64,000 nucleotides of DNA, taken from assembly GCA_041666685.1 (NCBI GenBank), contig JBAYGJ010000001.1, positions 43,333 to 107,332 on the forward strand, given 5' to 3'. This DNA comes from JBAYGJ01 sp041666685. Lineage in GTDB: Bacteria > Patescibacteriota > Patescibacteriia > UBA10025 > JAHIVO01. Each line of letters starts with the position of its first letter. Position 1 is the stretch's first letter. Under the pieces are notes generated by a model. The model had not been told where the DNA came from. It saw nothing but the letters and a program-made list of their open reading frames with translations, and made no database searches. A program made the position numbers and the translations under genes. Positions 51,043 to 59,880 of the stretch are shown piece by piece.

Positions 51043-51897
51043 ATGCAAAACGTGCATTTGAGCCCACCGGAATTAGCTCCCCTTTTCGGGGTCAACGTAT
51101 CCACTATCAAACGATGGGTGGACAAAGGTTTTATCCAATCTGTTAAAACATCCGGCGGTCACCGGAGGATTTCGCGGGAACAGTTGGCAGCCTTCGTCCA
51201 GCGATACCCGGATCACGTACACAACTCGTATGTCCTGTCCCGGCTGTTGAAAAATAAACAGACCAGGCTGAAAGATTGGCAAAAATATTACCGCCACCTC
51301 CACCAAAACGAAGTACGGCAGGCAGAACAGCAGGTCCAGCAACTCTACCTAGCCAACGTGCCAATCGCCACAATTCTGGATGAAGTCATCGCGCCCGCGT
51401 TGCGCCACATCGGGGACGAATGGTTTGCCGGTCATGTGTCCGTTTTTGAGGAACATAGGATGAGTTTTATCGTCAGGGTACAATTACTTAAACTAGACCA
51501 GCTCATTCCCGATCGAACCGATACACATTCTCCACTCGCCATCCTGGCCTGTGCCGCCGGCGACCATCACGAGCTCCCTTTACTGATGGTCGGGCTGATA
51601 TTAAAAAGAAACGGCAGGCGTACGACCAACTTAGGCATAAACATCTCTGCTTCCGAAATGGACAAAGCCTGCCGCCTCCTCAAGCCACAATTGGTCTGCC
51701 TGACAAAAACATACAGCCAAGGCCAAAATGCCTCGGCGTACCTGGCTCATATCAAACCAATGATAAAAAAAATTAAGGCTCGCCTGATTATCGGCGGTAA
51801 TGGCTGGCCAGCATCATTACAAAAAAAATCACAAGACACCCGATATCGTTACATCCCTGATTTAGGGGCATTGGACGGATATCTCAAGAAAAATTAA
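51043..51897 (+). CDS. MerR-type regulator with B12-binding-like C-terminal domain (CarH/LitR-like)
   Basis: 284 residues. N-terminal MerR helix-turn-helix: LSPPELAPLFGVNVSTIKRW with wing TSGGHRRISREQLAAF (1-50). The middle helical cap (~80-150) has EWFAGHVSVFEEH, the W-x(n)-E-H pattern that caps methyl- or adenosylcobalamin. The C-terminal Rossmann-like domain (~165-284) has the cobalamin loop region as AAGDHHELPLLMVGL; the D-x-H of D-x-H-x-x-G is kept, but the Gly is Pro. LIIGGNGWPA near the end fits the fold. Known relatives are light- or B12-responsive repressors. Cobalamin binding here is unproven. It is divergent from the fasciclin-DUF378 unit, its likely target. Confidence 0.8.
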   Translation: MQNVHLSPPELAPLFGVNVSTIKRWVDKGFIQSVKTSGGHRRISREQLAAFVQRYPDHVHNSYVLSRLLKNKQTRLKDWQKYYRHLHQNEVRQAEQQVQQLYLANVPIATILDEVIAPALRHIGDEWFAGHVSVFEEHRMSFIVRVQLLKLDQLIPDRTDTHSPLAILACAAGDHHELPLLMVGLILKRNGRRTTNLGINISASEMDKACRLLKPQLVCLTKTYSQGQNASAYLAHIKPMIKKIKARLIIGGNGWPASLQKKSQDTRYRYIPDLGALDGYLKKN

Positions 51898-51923
51898 ATA
51901 CTGCCAACTTGCCCTCTCCGCCC

Positions 51924-51948
51924 GTTATGCAACGGGGTGGGCATCGCG
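51924..51948 (+). repeat. Hairpin repeat, copy 1 (left of Nudix gene)
   Basis: CCCGTT-ATGC-AACGGG hairpin followed by GTGGGCATCGCG. The right part, AACGGGGTGGGCATCGCG, is nearly the same as AACGGGGCAGGCATAGCG of copy 2 at 52617-52634. The two lie in the same orientation and bracket the Nudix gene. Confidence 0.5.
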
Positions 51949-51968
51949 AAGTAAAACCGTAGACGCGT

Positions 51969-52511
51969 TTAATATTTTAAGTATTCATTCGCCTTCAAAA
52001 TCAAGACACAACTTGGAGCGTGCTTGATTTTATCATCCATGACCATTTTTAGGGCTTCCCCAAGTTTAACTTTCAATACCCTAATTTGTTCAGTCCCTTC
52101 TGGGGTTGCTTTTACAAATCTCAATTTTCGAGCCAAATACAGAGCGGAGGATGATTTAATAATTGTTGTCAGCGGATATATGGTCCCCAAAAAAATAAAT
52201 TCGTCGGCTATTATCCCCGCCTCTTCTTTAAGTTCTCTTTTGGCAGTCTCCAAAATTTCTTCACCTTTTTTTATTGAGCCTCCCACGACTTCAATATTAT
52301 TTTTCTTTAAAGCGTAACGAAACAGGTCTATTAAATATACATATCCGTCATCATCAATTGGAAGAATACAAACGCCAATAAGCATCTCAACAATGCCGCA
52401 AATACCTTCTTTTCCATCTGGCCGGATTACTTTATCTTCACGAACTTTCATCCAGGGATTTTTATATTTTTCCTTGCTCTCTATAATTTTCCATGACCCA
52501 TTAGTTTTCAT
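51969..52511 (-). CDS. Nudix hydrolase, ADP-ribose-pyrophosphatase-like
   Basis: 180 residues. The Nudix box is GGSIKKGEEILETAKRELKE followed by EAGI (G-x5-E-x7-R-E-x-x-E-E-x-G), complete with all catalytic glutamates. The N-terminal strand pattern (WKIIESKEKYKNPWMKVRED) and PIDDDGYVYLIDLFRYAL fit ADP-ribose/GDP-mannose pyrophosphatases (NudF-like). The gene is clearly more AT-rich than its neighbours (AAA, ATA, ATT, TTT codons) and lies between two copies of a hairpin repeat, which suggests recent acquisition. Confidence 0.88.
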   Translation of the reverse strand: MKTNGSWKIIESKEKYKNPWMKVREDKVIRPDGKEGICGIVEMLIGVCILPIDDDGYVYLIDLFRYALKKNNIEVVGGSIKKGEEILETAKRELKEEAGIIADEFIFLGTIYPLTTIIKSSSALYLARKLRFVKATPEGTEQIRVLKVKLGEALKMVMDDKIKHAPSCVLILKANEYLKY

Positions 52512-52593
52512 AAGGTTATATTAGCACAAATTGACATCGTCATTAAGCAGGCTAACAAAAAGCCGCCCCCAACTTCGCTTAGTGGTTGGAGGT

Positions 52594-52634
52594 CCCGTAC
52601 GAAATCTTCGATTTCTAACGGGGCAGGCATAGCG
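52594..52634 (+). repeat. Hairpin repeat, copy 2 (right of Nudix gene)
   Basis: CCCGT (52594-52598) with ACGGG (52618-52622), enclosing GAAATC-TTC-GATTTC: a strong two-step hairpin. It is followed by GCAGGCATAGCG, which matches copy 1. The 143-nt gap holds no ORF. Confidence 0.55.
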
Positions 52635-52654
52635 GCACTACCCTACAACCAAAT

Positions 52655-54397
52655 TTAAACACTCCCAACCTGCTCCCGCCACATTGCGGCATAGAGCCCG
52701 CCCTTTGTAAGCAACCCACTGTGCGTCCCCTGCTCGATTAGTTTACCGTGTTCCAAAACATAAATCCGGTCAGCGTGAGCCACGGTCGACAGGCGATGGG
52801 CAATGATAATTCGCATCAAATCCGCATTCATCTTTTCCACCTTGCGGATAGTGTCAGTGATCGCCCTTTCTGTGATGGAATCGAGGCTGGACGTAGCCTC
52901 GTCAAAAATTAATAGTTCCGGGTCCCGCAACAATGCCCGGGCAATGGCTAATCGTTGGCGTTCACCGCCGGACAACTTGATCCCGCCTTCGCCGATGCGC
53001 GTGTTTAATCCCCCTTCACCGCGCGACAACAATGACTCAGCTGATGCGGAACGCAACACATCCATACAGTTTTCATCAGTGGCTTTTGGATTTACAAATA
53101 AAAGGTTTTCCCTGATCGTACCGGCGAACAACTGCGTTTCCTGGGCAACCAGCCCTATCCGTCTGCGAAAATCGGAAAAATCAATGTCATTGCTATCTAA
53201 TCCATTAAAAAGTATTTTACCGCTGGTTGGACGATAGAGGCCCCCGAGCAATTTCACTAACGTTGATTTTCCAGAACCGGACGGGCCGACCAGAGCGATC
53301 GTCTCCCCGGCCCGCGCTTCCAGTGAAATGTCTTCGACAGCATGTATTTGGCTTGATTGGTACTGGAATCTTACAGCCTCAAACTTCACCGATTGCAGCA
53401 CGTTGAGTTCTTTTGGCTGTGCCGGCCTTGGTTCAGGCGGTGCAGAGAACACTTCGGATAATTTTTCCAAACTCGCCCGTGCCTCCTGATAATTCGTAGC
53501 GACCGTCCCCAGTTCAGCCAATGGAGAAAAAATAAAAAAGGAATATATGAAAATGCTGAAAAACTGCCCCATTGTGATGATGCCCTGTGAAATGAGCCAC
53601 AGCATGAGCAGAAGGAGAATGGATCGGATGGCATTGATGGCCGTCCCCTGAATAAAACTAATCTTGCGTATCATGACGACCTTCTTCAGTTCAAGCTCCA
53701 GTATCTTATCATTGACCGTATTCAAACGACCGATCTCCTGTGATTCCAGTCCCAAACTTTTCACCAGCTCTACATTACGGATTGTCTCAGTGGTCGATCC
53801 GGCCAAAGAGGCGGACTCGGTTACAATTTTTTTCTGGGCCGCCTTTATCCTGCGGCTTGAGAAAAAGGTAATAGACCCCAATACTGGTATCATCAGGAAA
53901 TACGTCAGGCCGATTGACCAATGTACCGTCGTTGCATAGATCAGGACAAAAATAATGCCAATCACAGAAAAAAATACTATATTCACCATACTCGTGATCA
54001 GGGCCTGGGAATCGTCGCGGGCTTTTTGCATCTTACGTAAAAGCTCGCCGGAACGCTGGTCCTCAAACACGACATACGGCAGGGAAAAAGAATGTTGGAC
54101 GCTGTCGGAGTATAATTTCGTCCCTAACCGCTGGGCAATGACATTAACATAATAATCCTGGAAATTTTTCGCAATCCGGGAAATCATCGCCACCGTTACT
54201 GACGCCAACAATAAAAGCAACACGCCCCTAATGAAACCACTATGCGTGTACTCATGGTACCGGCTAGCATACGTATCAACGATGATCCGAAAAATCTGCG
54301 GGTCCAACAGCGAAAATACCTGGTTGACGACGGCCAAGGACAATGCGCCGACTAATAATTTTTTATACCGTTTGAGGTATGACCAAAGTAATTTCAT
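52655..54397 (-). CDS. ABC exporter (fused membrane and ATPase domains)
   Basis: 580 residues from ATG at 54397 (MKLLWSYLKRYKKLLVGALS); an upstream in-frame ATG at 54445 lies inside the promoter. Six TM helices in residues ~1-310, then the ATPase: Walker A VGPSGSGKSTLVKLLGG, Q-loop IGLVAQETQLFAGTIREN, signature LSGGERQRLAIARALL, Walker B ELLIFDEATSSLD, H-loop IIAHRLSTV. Homodimeric MsbA/LmrA-like half transporter exporting lipids, peptides or drugs; the substrate is not predictable. It has its own consensus promoter. Confidence 0.93.
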   Translation of the reverse strand: MKLLWSYLKRYKKLLVGALSLAVVNQVFSLLDPQIFRIIVDTYASRYHEYTHSGFIRGVLLLLLASVTVAMISRIAKNFQDYYVNVIAQRLGTKLYSDSVQHSFSLPYVVFEDQRSGELLRKMQKARDDSQALITSMVNIVFFSVIGIIFVLIYATTVHWSIGLTYFLMIPVLGSITFFSSRRIKAAQKKIVTESASLAGSTTETIRNVELVKSLGLESQEIGRLNTVNDKILELELKKVVMIRKISFIQGTAINAIRSILLLLMLWLISQGIITMGQFFSIFIYSFFIFSPLAELGTVATNYQEARASLEKLSEVFSAPPEPRPAQPKELNVLQSVKFEAVRFQYQSSQIHAVEDISLEARAGETIALVGPSGSGKSTLVKLLGGLYRPTSGKILFNGLDSNDIDFSDFRRRIGLVAQETQLFAGTIRENLLFVNPKATDENCMDVLRSASAESLLSRGEGGLNTRIGEGGIKLSGGERQRLAIARALLRDPELLIFDEATSSLDSITERAITDTIRKVEKMNADLMRIIIAHRLSTVAHADRIYVLEHGKLIEQGTHSGLLTKGGLYAAMWREQVGSV

Positions 54398-54432
54398 ATT
54401 TACTAAAAAAATGTCAATTTTAAAGTGCGGAC

Positions 54433-54461
54433 AGTATACCTTCAACTACCGTCTGTGTCAA
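54433..54461 (-). promoter_or_regulatory. Promoter of the ABC exporter
   Basis: Minus strand TTGACA (complement 54456-54461), 17-bp spacer, TATACT (complement 54433-54438), a near-perfect consensus. The leader is about 30 nt. Confidence 0.85.
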
Positions 54462-54480
54462 CCAATCGTGCCCAGTATAA

Positions 54481-54514
54481 AATAAAAAATCCGGAGACAC
54501 TCTCTGTCTCCGGA
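54481..54514 (-). terminator. Terminator of the OPT transporter gene
   Basis: Perfect 9-bp stem TCCGGAGAC/GTCTCCGGA (54490-54498 and 54506-54514), followed on the minus strand by TTTTTTATTTT. It lies 26 nt after the OPT stop and just upstream of the ABC exporter promoter. Confidence 0.9.
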
Positions 54515-54539
54515 CTATGATTAGCTAGACTTTCCTCCT

Positions 54540-56423
54540 TTACTTAGTCCCAATAATACCTAACACCGTCAGCGCGGCAATGACAATACCCATGAGAGAT
54601 TCTCCGGCAATGGCACCGCTACAGAGTGAGTAGGTGTACCGGTCGGTCCGCTCCGCATTCCACTTCATGAAGAAGAACGCGATGAGCGCGCCGAGGAATA
54701 TTCCCAGCGAGCTTGAGAACGTCACGATCATACCCAGGCTCAGCCCGAATGCTGAAGGAATGAACTTCTTCGCTTTTTCTGGTACAACCTTGGGGAGGAT
54801 GTACAGGACGACACCGACGAAGCTGCCGATGAGCAGCCCCCACTTGGCTGTGTAGTGCAGCTGGCTGAAGCCCTTTGAGAGGAGCTGTGCCACTGCTGCC
54901 CACGCTTGCGCCGCCGGTGCTGGCCACGCTTCTGTGCCAATGACCGAAGCGGTCGGCACGAGCAGGTAGTACACCGGCACCGAGGCCAGGACACCGAAGA
55001 AGACGCCGAGGTACTGCGCGAGGAACTGCTGCCGTGGTTTGGCGCCCAGGCAGTAGCCAGACTTCAGGTCTGTCAGCAAGTCGGCTGCGTTGCTCGCCGT
55101 ACCGGCTGTCACCCCAGCGGTCATGAGGTTGGTCGTCGTATTACCTGACGCTAGGACTCCGAAGAGCAGCTGGGTAACCTTCCCCATCGCGCCAATTGGC
55201 GTAATGTCGGTTTCACCCGTCGCTCGGCACGCGACCATGGCGAGGAAGAACGACAGCGCCACGGCAATAATGCCCATCCACCAGGACGTGCCGAACGCGA
55301 ACATCAGCACGAGGATGCAGCCGATGCAGGAAAGTGACGCACCCCAAGCAAACCAGGAGCTCGGCACTTCTATGGCAGCCATGTTTGCATGCAGAGTCGA
55401 TTTGCTCTTCGCCTTCTGGATGCCCGTCACCGATCGAGCGATTGTCTTCCACTGCGCGAAGAACCCGATCAGCGTTGGGATGACCATGATTGGCACGCCA
55501 GTCCAGACGCTCCACTTGATAATGGAAAGCGGCGTCGCTGGATCCTGGGGTACCGTGATGGCACCATGGCTGACGGCGTACGGTGCCATAGCAAAGTAGT
55601 TGATCAACGCTCCCAGGAGCATTGACCACCCCACGTGCATGCCAATGATGGCACCAACCGCTACCATAAGCAGGCTAACGTCAAACCCAATCGTCCATCT
55701 GGCAAGCGGTAAGCCCATGAGCGTCCCAGGGAGGGGAAGCGTTTCCGGTATGCCGAAGGGAATTTTAGCACCCGTCAACCACTTCAGCCCAGCACCGCAC
55801 AGACCAGCGATGCCCAGTGACTTCGCCTGGCTCAACGCCGTGGAACCTTTCGCGTACAAGCTACGCAGTGTCGACGCCGCAACGATTCCGCTAGGGAACT
55901 TCAGCTGCTCTAGGTTGATCATTTGCCGCTTCATGGGGATGGCCATGAACACGCCAAGGCTGGACGAGCAGATCATGAAGAGGATGAGCGCCAGTGGGGG
56001 GATGTTCTGACCGGTAATCAGCAGAAACGCAGGTACCGCGGCGACCAGCGGGGTGACAATTGCGGCACCGGCAGATGACGCGGTCGACTGCATGCAGTTG
56101 TTCTCCAGGATGCTCATGTCGCTGGAGAAGAAACCCGGAACGAGTTTCCGGAAAACTTTCCAGATGGCAAACGACAGCACGCACGAGGTAATGGCGACGC
56201 CCATACCCCAGCCGATCTTCAGCCCAACGTACAAGTTAGAAACTGACATGATCATGCCGAGGATGGCACCCATCGCAACGGCACGGAATGTCAGTTGACG
56301 CATACTATCACCGCGATAGTACTTTTGGTACCAATACGAGTCGCGTTCCTCCGGCTTTAGCGCTAGCATCTCTTCCTGAGTAGGAATCCCTGGATCCGTC
56401 TGAGGATCCTTTCTTTCAGACAT
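54540..56423 (-). CDS. OPT family oligopeptide/metal-chelate transporter
   Basis: 627 residues, about 14-16 TM helices. N-terminal motif QLTFRAVAMGAILGMIMSVS NLYVGLKIGWG, split here after 20 residues, is the classical OPT start. ILENNCMQSTASSAGAAIV and LKFPSGIVAASTLRSLY are further signatures, and NTTTNLMTAGVTAGTASNAADLLTDLK lies in the second half. Family members import oligopeptides or metal chelates with protons. A GGAGG is 5 nt before the ATG. The gene is more GC-rich than its surroundings, with a different codon choice (GCG, ACG, CTC, AAC frequent), and such a peptide importer is unusual for CPR, so horizontal transfer is plausible. Confidence 0.92.
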   Translation of the reverse strand: MSERKDPQTDPGIPTQEEMLALKPEERDSYWYQKYYRGDSMRQLTFRAVAMGAILGMIMSVSNLYVGLKIGWGMGVAITSCVLSFAIWKVFRKLVPGFFSSDMSILENNCMQSTASSAGAAIVTPLVAAVPAFLLITGQNIPPLALILFMICSSSLGVFMAIPMKRQMINLEQLKFPSGIVAASTLRSLYAKGSTALSQAKSLGIAGLCGAGLKWLTGAKIPFGIPETLPLPGTLMGLPLARWTIGFDVSLLMVAVGAIIGMHVGWSMLLGALINYFAMAPYAVSHGAITVPQDPATPLSIIKWSVWTGVPIMVIPTLIGFFAQWKTIARSVTGIQKAKSKSTLHANMAAIEVPSSWFAWGASLSCIGCILVLMFAFGTSWWMGIIAVALSFFLAMVACRATGETDITPIGAMGKVTQLLFGVLASGNTTTNLMTAGVTAGTASNAADLLTDLKSGYCLGAKPRQQFLAQYLGVFFGVLASVPVYYLLVPTASVIGTEAWPAPAAQAWAAVAQLLSKGFSQLHYTAKWGLLIGSFVGVVLYILPKVVPEKAKKFIPSAFGLSLGMIVTFSSSLGIFLGALIAFFFMKWNAERTDRYTYSLCSGAIAGESLMGIVIAALTVLGIIGTK

Positions 56424-56568
56424 AAAAACCTCCAGTGTATATAGTTTCAGTAATTCAACTCATCCTAAAAAGTGCTATGAGAACATCGGAATACAGTGCA
56501 CATGGATGGCTAAAAACCACCTCCTTTTCAATTGTATTAAGTTATAAAAGTGCTAAAATTCTGCCCCC

Positions 56569-56596
56569 ATCTTACTCTATATGCAACTTATGTCAA
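56569..56596 (-). promoter_or_regulatory. Promoter of the OPT gene and its long leader
   Basis: Minus strand TTGACA (complement 56591-56596), 16-bp spacer, TAAGAT (complement 56569-56574). The leader to the ATG is about 140 nt and AT-rich; it contains an AAGGAGGTGG (complement near 56514-56524) without a well-spaced start. I see no known riboswitch fold. Confidence 0.55.
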
Positions 56597-56646
56597 ATAC
56601 AAAAAACCATATAATTCCTTATTGTAATCTATAGTATATTACATGT

Positions 56647-58446
56647 TTATTCCTCGACCTCCATCGAATTGTTACCGGCCCGTTTCCGTTCGTTGATAGT
56701 CAGATATTTTTTCCGCAGTCGGACGCTTTTTGGCGTTACTTCCAGATATTCGTCCTCAGCCATAATTTCCAGGCCGCGTTCGATAGACAGCTCCAATGGC
56801 GGCGCCAGCTGGATCGCATCATCCGATCCGGAGGCCCTCATGTTGGTTAATTTCTTTCCCTTGATCGGATTTACAGCGATATCGACGCCTTTGGACGTAT
56901 TGCCAATGACCATACCCTCATACACTTCGGTGGCAGGAAAAATATACAGTGTTCCGCGCTGCTGCAGATTATCCAGAGAATATCCGAGCGCCTTGCCGGT
57001 AGCCATGGAAATCATCGAACCGACATCGCGTTTCCTGATCTCACCCGCCAACGGCCGGTACCCGATGAATCGCGAGCACAAAATACCCTCACCTTTCGTA
57101 TCCACTATAAACTCACTGCGGTAGCCGAGCAGGCCGCGAGTAGGAATTTCGAACAGCATACGGACTACGCCACCGGTATGCTCCATATGGGTCATGATCC
57201 CCTTGCGTTTGCCCATTTTTTCTATAACTATTCCGGACGAGGCTTCCGGTACATCAATTGTCGCTTCCTCATAAGGCTCCATCTTTTTCCCCTCGATCTC
57301 CTTGATGATGACCTGGGGCTGGGACACCTGCACTTCATACCCCTCGCGCCGCATATTCTCGATCAGAATGGATACGTGCAATTCGCCCCGGCCGTATACT
57401 TTATATGAATCAGATGAAAAATCAATTTTCAGCCCGACATTTACCTCCAACTCCTTTTCCAGTCGTTCGCGCAATTGCCGGTTCGTCACGAACTTGCCTT
57501 CCCGCCCGGCAAAAGGAGAACTGTTTACCAGGAAATCCAGAGAAATTGTCGGCTCATCAACTGAAATTGCCGGCAAAGCTTCTTGGTCTTCTCGCTCGCA
57601 TAACGTCTCGCCGATGTCTATCTCCGGAAAACCCGCCAGCATGACAATATCGCCAGCATCGGCCTGTTCTGATTCGACCCGTTGCATGCCTTTAAAGGTG
57701 AATAATTTGGTGACTTTCCCCGTCTGTGAGATGCCACTGGGTTTTTTCAGGACCAACGTACTGCCCAATTTGACAGTGCCCTCATATACGCGTCCGATCG
57801 CCAAGCGGCCCAAATAATTATCATACCCCAGGTTGAACGGCTGGAACCGAAACGGCGCGGTGACGTCAGCCAGGGCCGGATGGACTTTTAATAAAATCGT
57901 GTCTAACAGCGGAGTCAGGTCCTTTGAATCGTCGGCTAGGTTCATTTTAGCGATGCCGTCACGGCCAATGGCATACACGACCGTAAAATCCAGCTGCTCA
58001 TCATCGGCACCCAAATCCAGAAATAGCTCATAGACCTCCTCCTGTGCCAAATCCGGATCAGCGGCCGGTTTGTCGATCTTGTTTATTACCACGATTGGCT
58101 TCAAGCCCAGCTCGAGGGATTTTTTCAAGACAAAGCGCGTTTGCGGCATCGGACCTTCCTGGGCGTCAACTACCAACAAGACGCTGTCAATCGAGCGCAG
58201 GACGCGTTCTACCTCAGAGCCGAAGTCTGCGTGGCCCGGCGTATCGACAATATTAATTTTCGTATCGCGGTAAAATACCGAAGCATTTTTTGAATAAATA
58301 GTAATACCCCGTTCTTTCTCAAGCGCGTTCGAGTCCATGCTGGCATTGGCGTCAGTGACCATGCCCGTCTGCCGCATAATGGCGTCAGTCAGCAAGGTTT
58401 TGCCGTGGTCTACGTGGGCGATAATGGCGATGTTACGGATTTCCAT
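56647..58446 (-). CDS. typA: GTPase TypA/BipA
   Basis: 599 residues, full length. Translational GTPase related to EF-G that helps 50S maturation and stress or cold adaptation. G1 AHVDHGKTLLTDAI, switch I with ERGITIYSKN, G3 DTPGHADFGSEVERVL, G4 NKIDKPAADP; then the beta-barrel, EF-G III/V-like domains (GRGELHVSILIENMRREGYE, IPTRGLLGYRSEF) and the BipA-specific C-terminal domain (ATGKALGYSLDNLQQRG, NPIKGKKLTNMRASGSDDAI). GAGAG is 1-6 nt before the ATG. No clear promoter was found in the 62-nt gap to the helicase gene. Confidence 0.96.
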   Translation of the reverse strand: MEIRNIAIIAHVDHGKTLLTDAIMRQTGMVTDANASMDSNALEKERGITIYSKNASVFYRDTKINIVDTPGHADFGSEVERVLRSIDSVLLVVDAQEGPMPQTRFVLKKSLELGLKPIVVINKIDKPAADPDLAQEEVYELFLDLGADDEQLDFTVVYAIGRDGIAKMNLADDSKDLTPLLDTILLKVHPALADVTAPFRFQPFNLGYDNYLGRLAIGRVYEGTVKLGSTLVLKKPSGISQTGKVTKLFTFKGMQRVESEQADAGDIVMLAGFPEIDIGETLCEREDQEALPAISVDEPTISLDFLVNSSPFAGREGKFVTNRQLRERLEKELEVNVGLKIDFSSDSYKVYGRGELHVSILIENMRREGYEVQVSQPQVIIKEIEGKKMEPYEEATIDVPEASSGIVIEKMGKRKGIMTHMEHTGGVVRMLFEIPTRGLLGYRSEFIVDTKGEGILCSRFIGYRPLAGEIRKRDVGSMISMATGKALGYSLDNLQQRGTLYIFPATEVYEGMVIGNTSKGVDIAVNPIKGKKLTNMRASGSDDAIQLAPPLELSIERGLEIMAEDEYLEVTPKSVRLRKKYLTINERKRAGNNSMEVEE

Positions 58447-58508
58447 ACTCTCTCTATATGCTAAAACGTATTACTCCCGCACGTGGCAAGAGTAAACTTA
58501 CTAGTTAG

Positions 58509-59792
58509 TTAACGAAACCGGCGAGGCGCATAGCCGAGACGGGAACGATGAGGAGGCACGCGGCGTCGGGGAGCATACTGACGGCCACGGCCGTTATCAC
58601 CCGGCCGTTGGTTGATGTCTGCATGCGGCTCGTGTCTGGCTGGCGGTAATGACGGCAATGGTTTTACAGACAAGGAAGTCCTAATCAACCGTTCAATGCT
58701 CCGGACATCCTGCCGTTCCTCAAACATGGCGAACGATACGGCTCGGCCAGTGCGGCCGGCCCGCGCGGTGCGGCCGATCCGGTGAACGTAGTCCTCTGCC
58801 TGCATCGGTAAATCAAAATTTACGACTAATTCTATCCCGGTCACATCAATGCCCCGCGCGGCGATATCAGTAGCGATCAGTACCCTGTATTTGCCGGACT
58901 TGAACCCGTCCAAAGCGTCCCGGCGTTGCGCCAAACTTCGATTTGAATGAATCTCCGCCGCCTTATGGCCCATTGCTAGGACACGATGCGTCAGGCGTTT
59001 TGCGCCAAATTTTGTCCGGGTAAACACCAACACTGGGCCGAGTGTCTGTGACAACAACACTTCCAGAAGCCGCCCCTTATCTTCCTTGGTAACAAAAAAA
59101 ACTTCCTGAGTAACCTGATCGACCGTAGTGCCTGGACGGGCGATTTCGACGCTGATGGGCAATTTCATATGTCGCTCGGCAATGGCCACGATTTCTTTCG
59201 GCATCGTTGCGGAAAAAAGAAGTGTTTGGCGGTCATGAGTTGGCAGCGCGGCTAATATTTTTTTGATCTGAGGCGCAAATCCCATATCCAGCATGCGGTC
59301 GGCTTCATCCAGGACAAGTACGCGGACTCCGTCCAGACGGACAGTTCGCTGTTCTACATGATCTAGCAGCCGGCCGGGGGTAGCAATGACAATATGCGGA
59401 TTATTCCGTAATTGCTGTCGTTGGACATTCATCGACGCCCCACCGATCAGGACTGCTGTCCGGAGCCCAAATGAACGGCCGAGCTCTGCCAAAGCTTCAT
59501 CTACCTGGATAGCCAGTTCACGGGTCGGCAATAACACCAGGCCCTTGCCGTTTATTTGCGCCAGGCGCTGGAGCATGGGTATGCCAAAAGCCAATGTCTT
59601 GCCGGTCCCGGTCTGGGCAATACCGATCAGGTCCTTGCCCTCTATCGCTACTGGGATTGACCGCTCCTGAATAGGAGTTGGCTCGGTAAATTTGAGCCGT
59701 TCGAGGGCTTCAAGCAACCGTGGCGCAATGCCTAAGCCATGGAATCCATTGGTCGGTATAGTGTCGGTTTCTGAATGTTGACTGTCAGTCAT
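58509..59792 (-). CDS. DEAD-box RNA helicase (RhlE-like)
   Basis: 427 residues. Q motif LKFTEPTPIQERSIPVAI, motif I AQTGTGKTLAFG, Ia PTRELAIQV, Ib TPGRLLDH, II VLDEADRMLDMGF, III SATMP, IV VFTRTKFGAKRL, V ATDIAARGIDV, VI HRIGRTARAGRTGR. A basic, Arg/Pro-rich tail (~385-427) suits RNA binding. RhlE/CshA-type helicases remodel ribosomal precursors and structured mRNAs, often in the cold. Its leader carries a terminator-like hairpin; next to typA, both genes point to ribosome assembly under stress. Confidence 0.94.
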   Translation of the reverse strand: MTDSQHSETDTIPTNGFHGLGIAPRLLEALERLKFTEPTPIQERSIPVAIEGKDLIGIAQTGTGKTLAFGIPMLQRLAQINGKGLVLLPTRELAIQVDEALAELGRSFGLRTAVLIGGASMNVQRQQLRNNPHIVIATPGRLLDHVEQRTVRLDGVRVLVLDEADRMLDMGFAPQIKKILAALPTHDRQTLLFSATMPKEIVAIAERHMKLPISVEIARPGTTVDQVTQEVFFVTKEDKGRLLEVLLSQTLGPVLVFTRTKFGAKRLTHRVLAMGHKAAEIHSNRSLAQRRDALDGFKSGKYRVLIATDIAARGIDVTGIELVVNFDLPMQAEDYVHRIGRTARAGRTGRAVSFAMFEERQDVRSIERLIRTSLSVKPLPSLPPARHEPHADINQRPGDNGRGRQYAPRRRVPPHRSRLGYAPRRFR

Positions 59793-59805
59793 GTGTTGTA
59801 TTGAT

Positions 59806-59833
59806 ACAAAATAAAAATCCTGCGTGAGGATTT
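59806..59833 (-). promoter_or_regulatory. Terminator-like hairpin in the helicase leader
   Basis: Minus strand AAATCCT (complement 59827-59833), loop CACGC, AGGATTT (complement 59815-59821), then TTATTTTG. It lies between the helicase promoter and its ATG, about 20 nt before the start codon, so it may act as an attenuator or temperature-sensitive element. It could also end transcripts from the Nudix gene upstream. Confidence 0.6.
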
Positions 59834-59847
59834 GCTAAAGTGCCGAA

Positions 59848-59876
59848 AGTATAGATGATTAGCACTAATATGTCAA
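59848..59876 (-). promoter_or_regulatory. Promoter of the DEAD-box helicase
   Basis: Minus strand TTGACA (complement 59871-59876), 17-bp spacer, TATACT (complement 59848-59853): consensus quality. It is placed directly after the stop of the MutT-like Nudix gene. Confidence 0.85.
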
Positions 59877-59880
59877 GTGT

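Noticed and set aside
56424..56568. Riboswitch or leader peptide in the OPT leader
   Set aside because: The AAGGAGGTGG has no start codon at a usable distance and no stable multi-helix fold is evident; only a long AT-rich leader can be stated.
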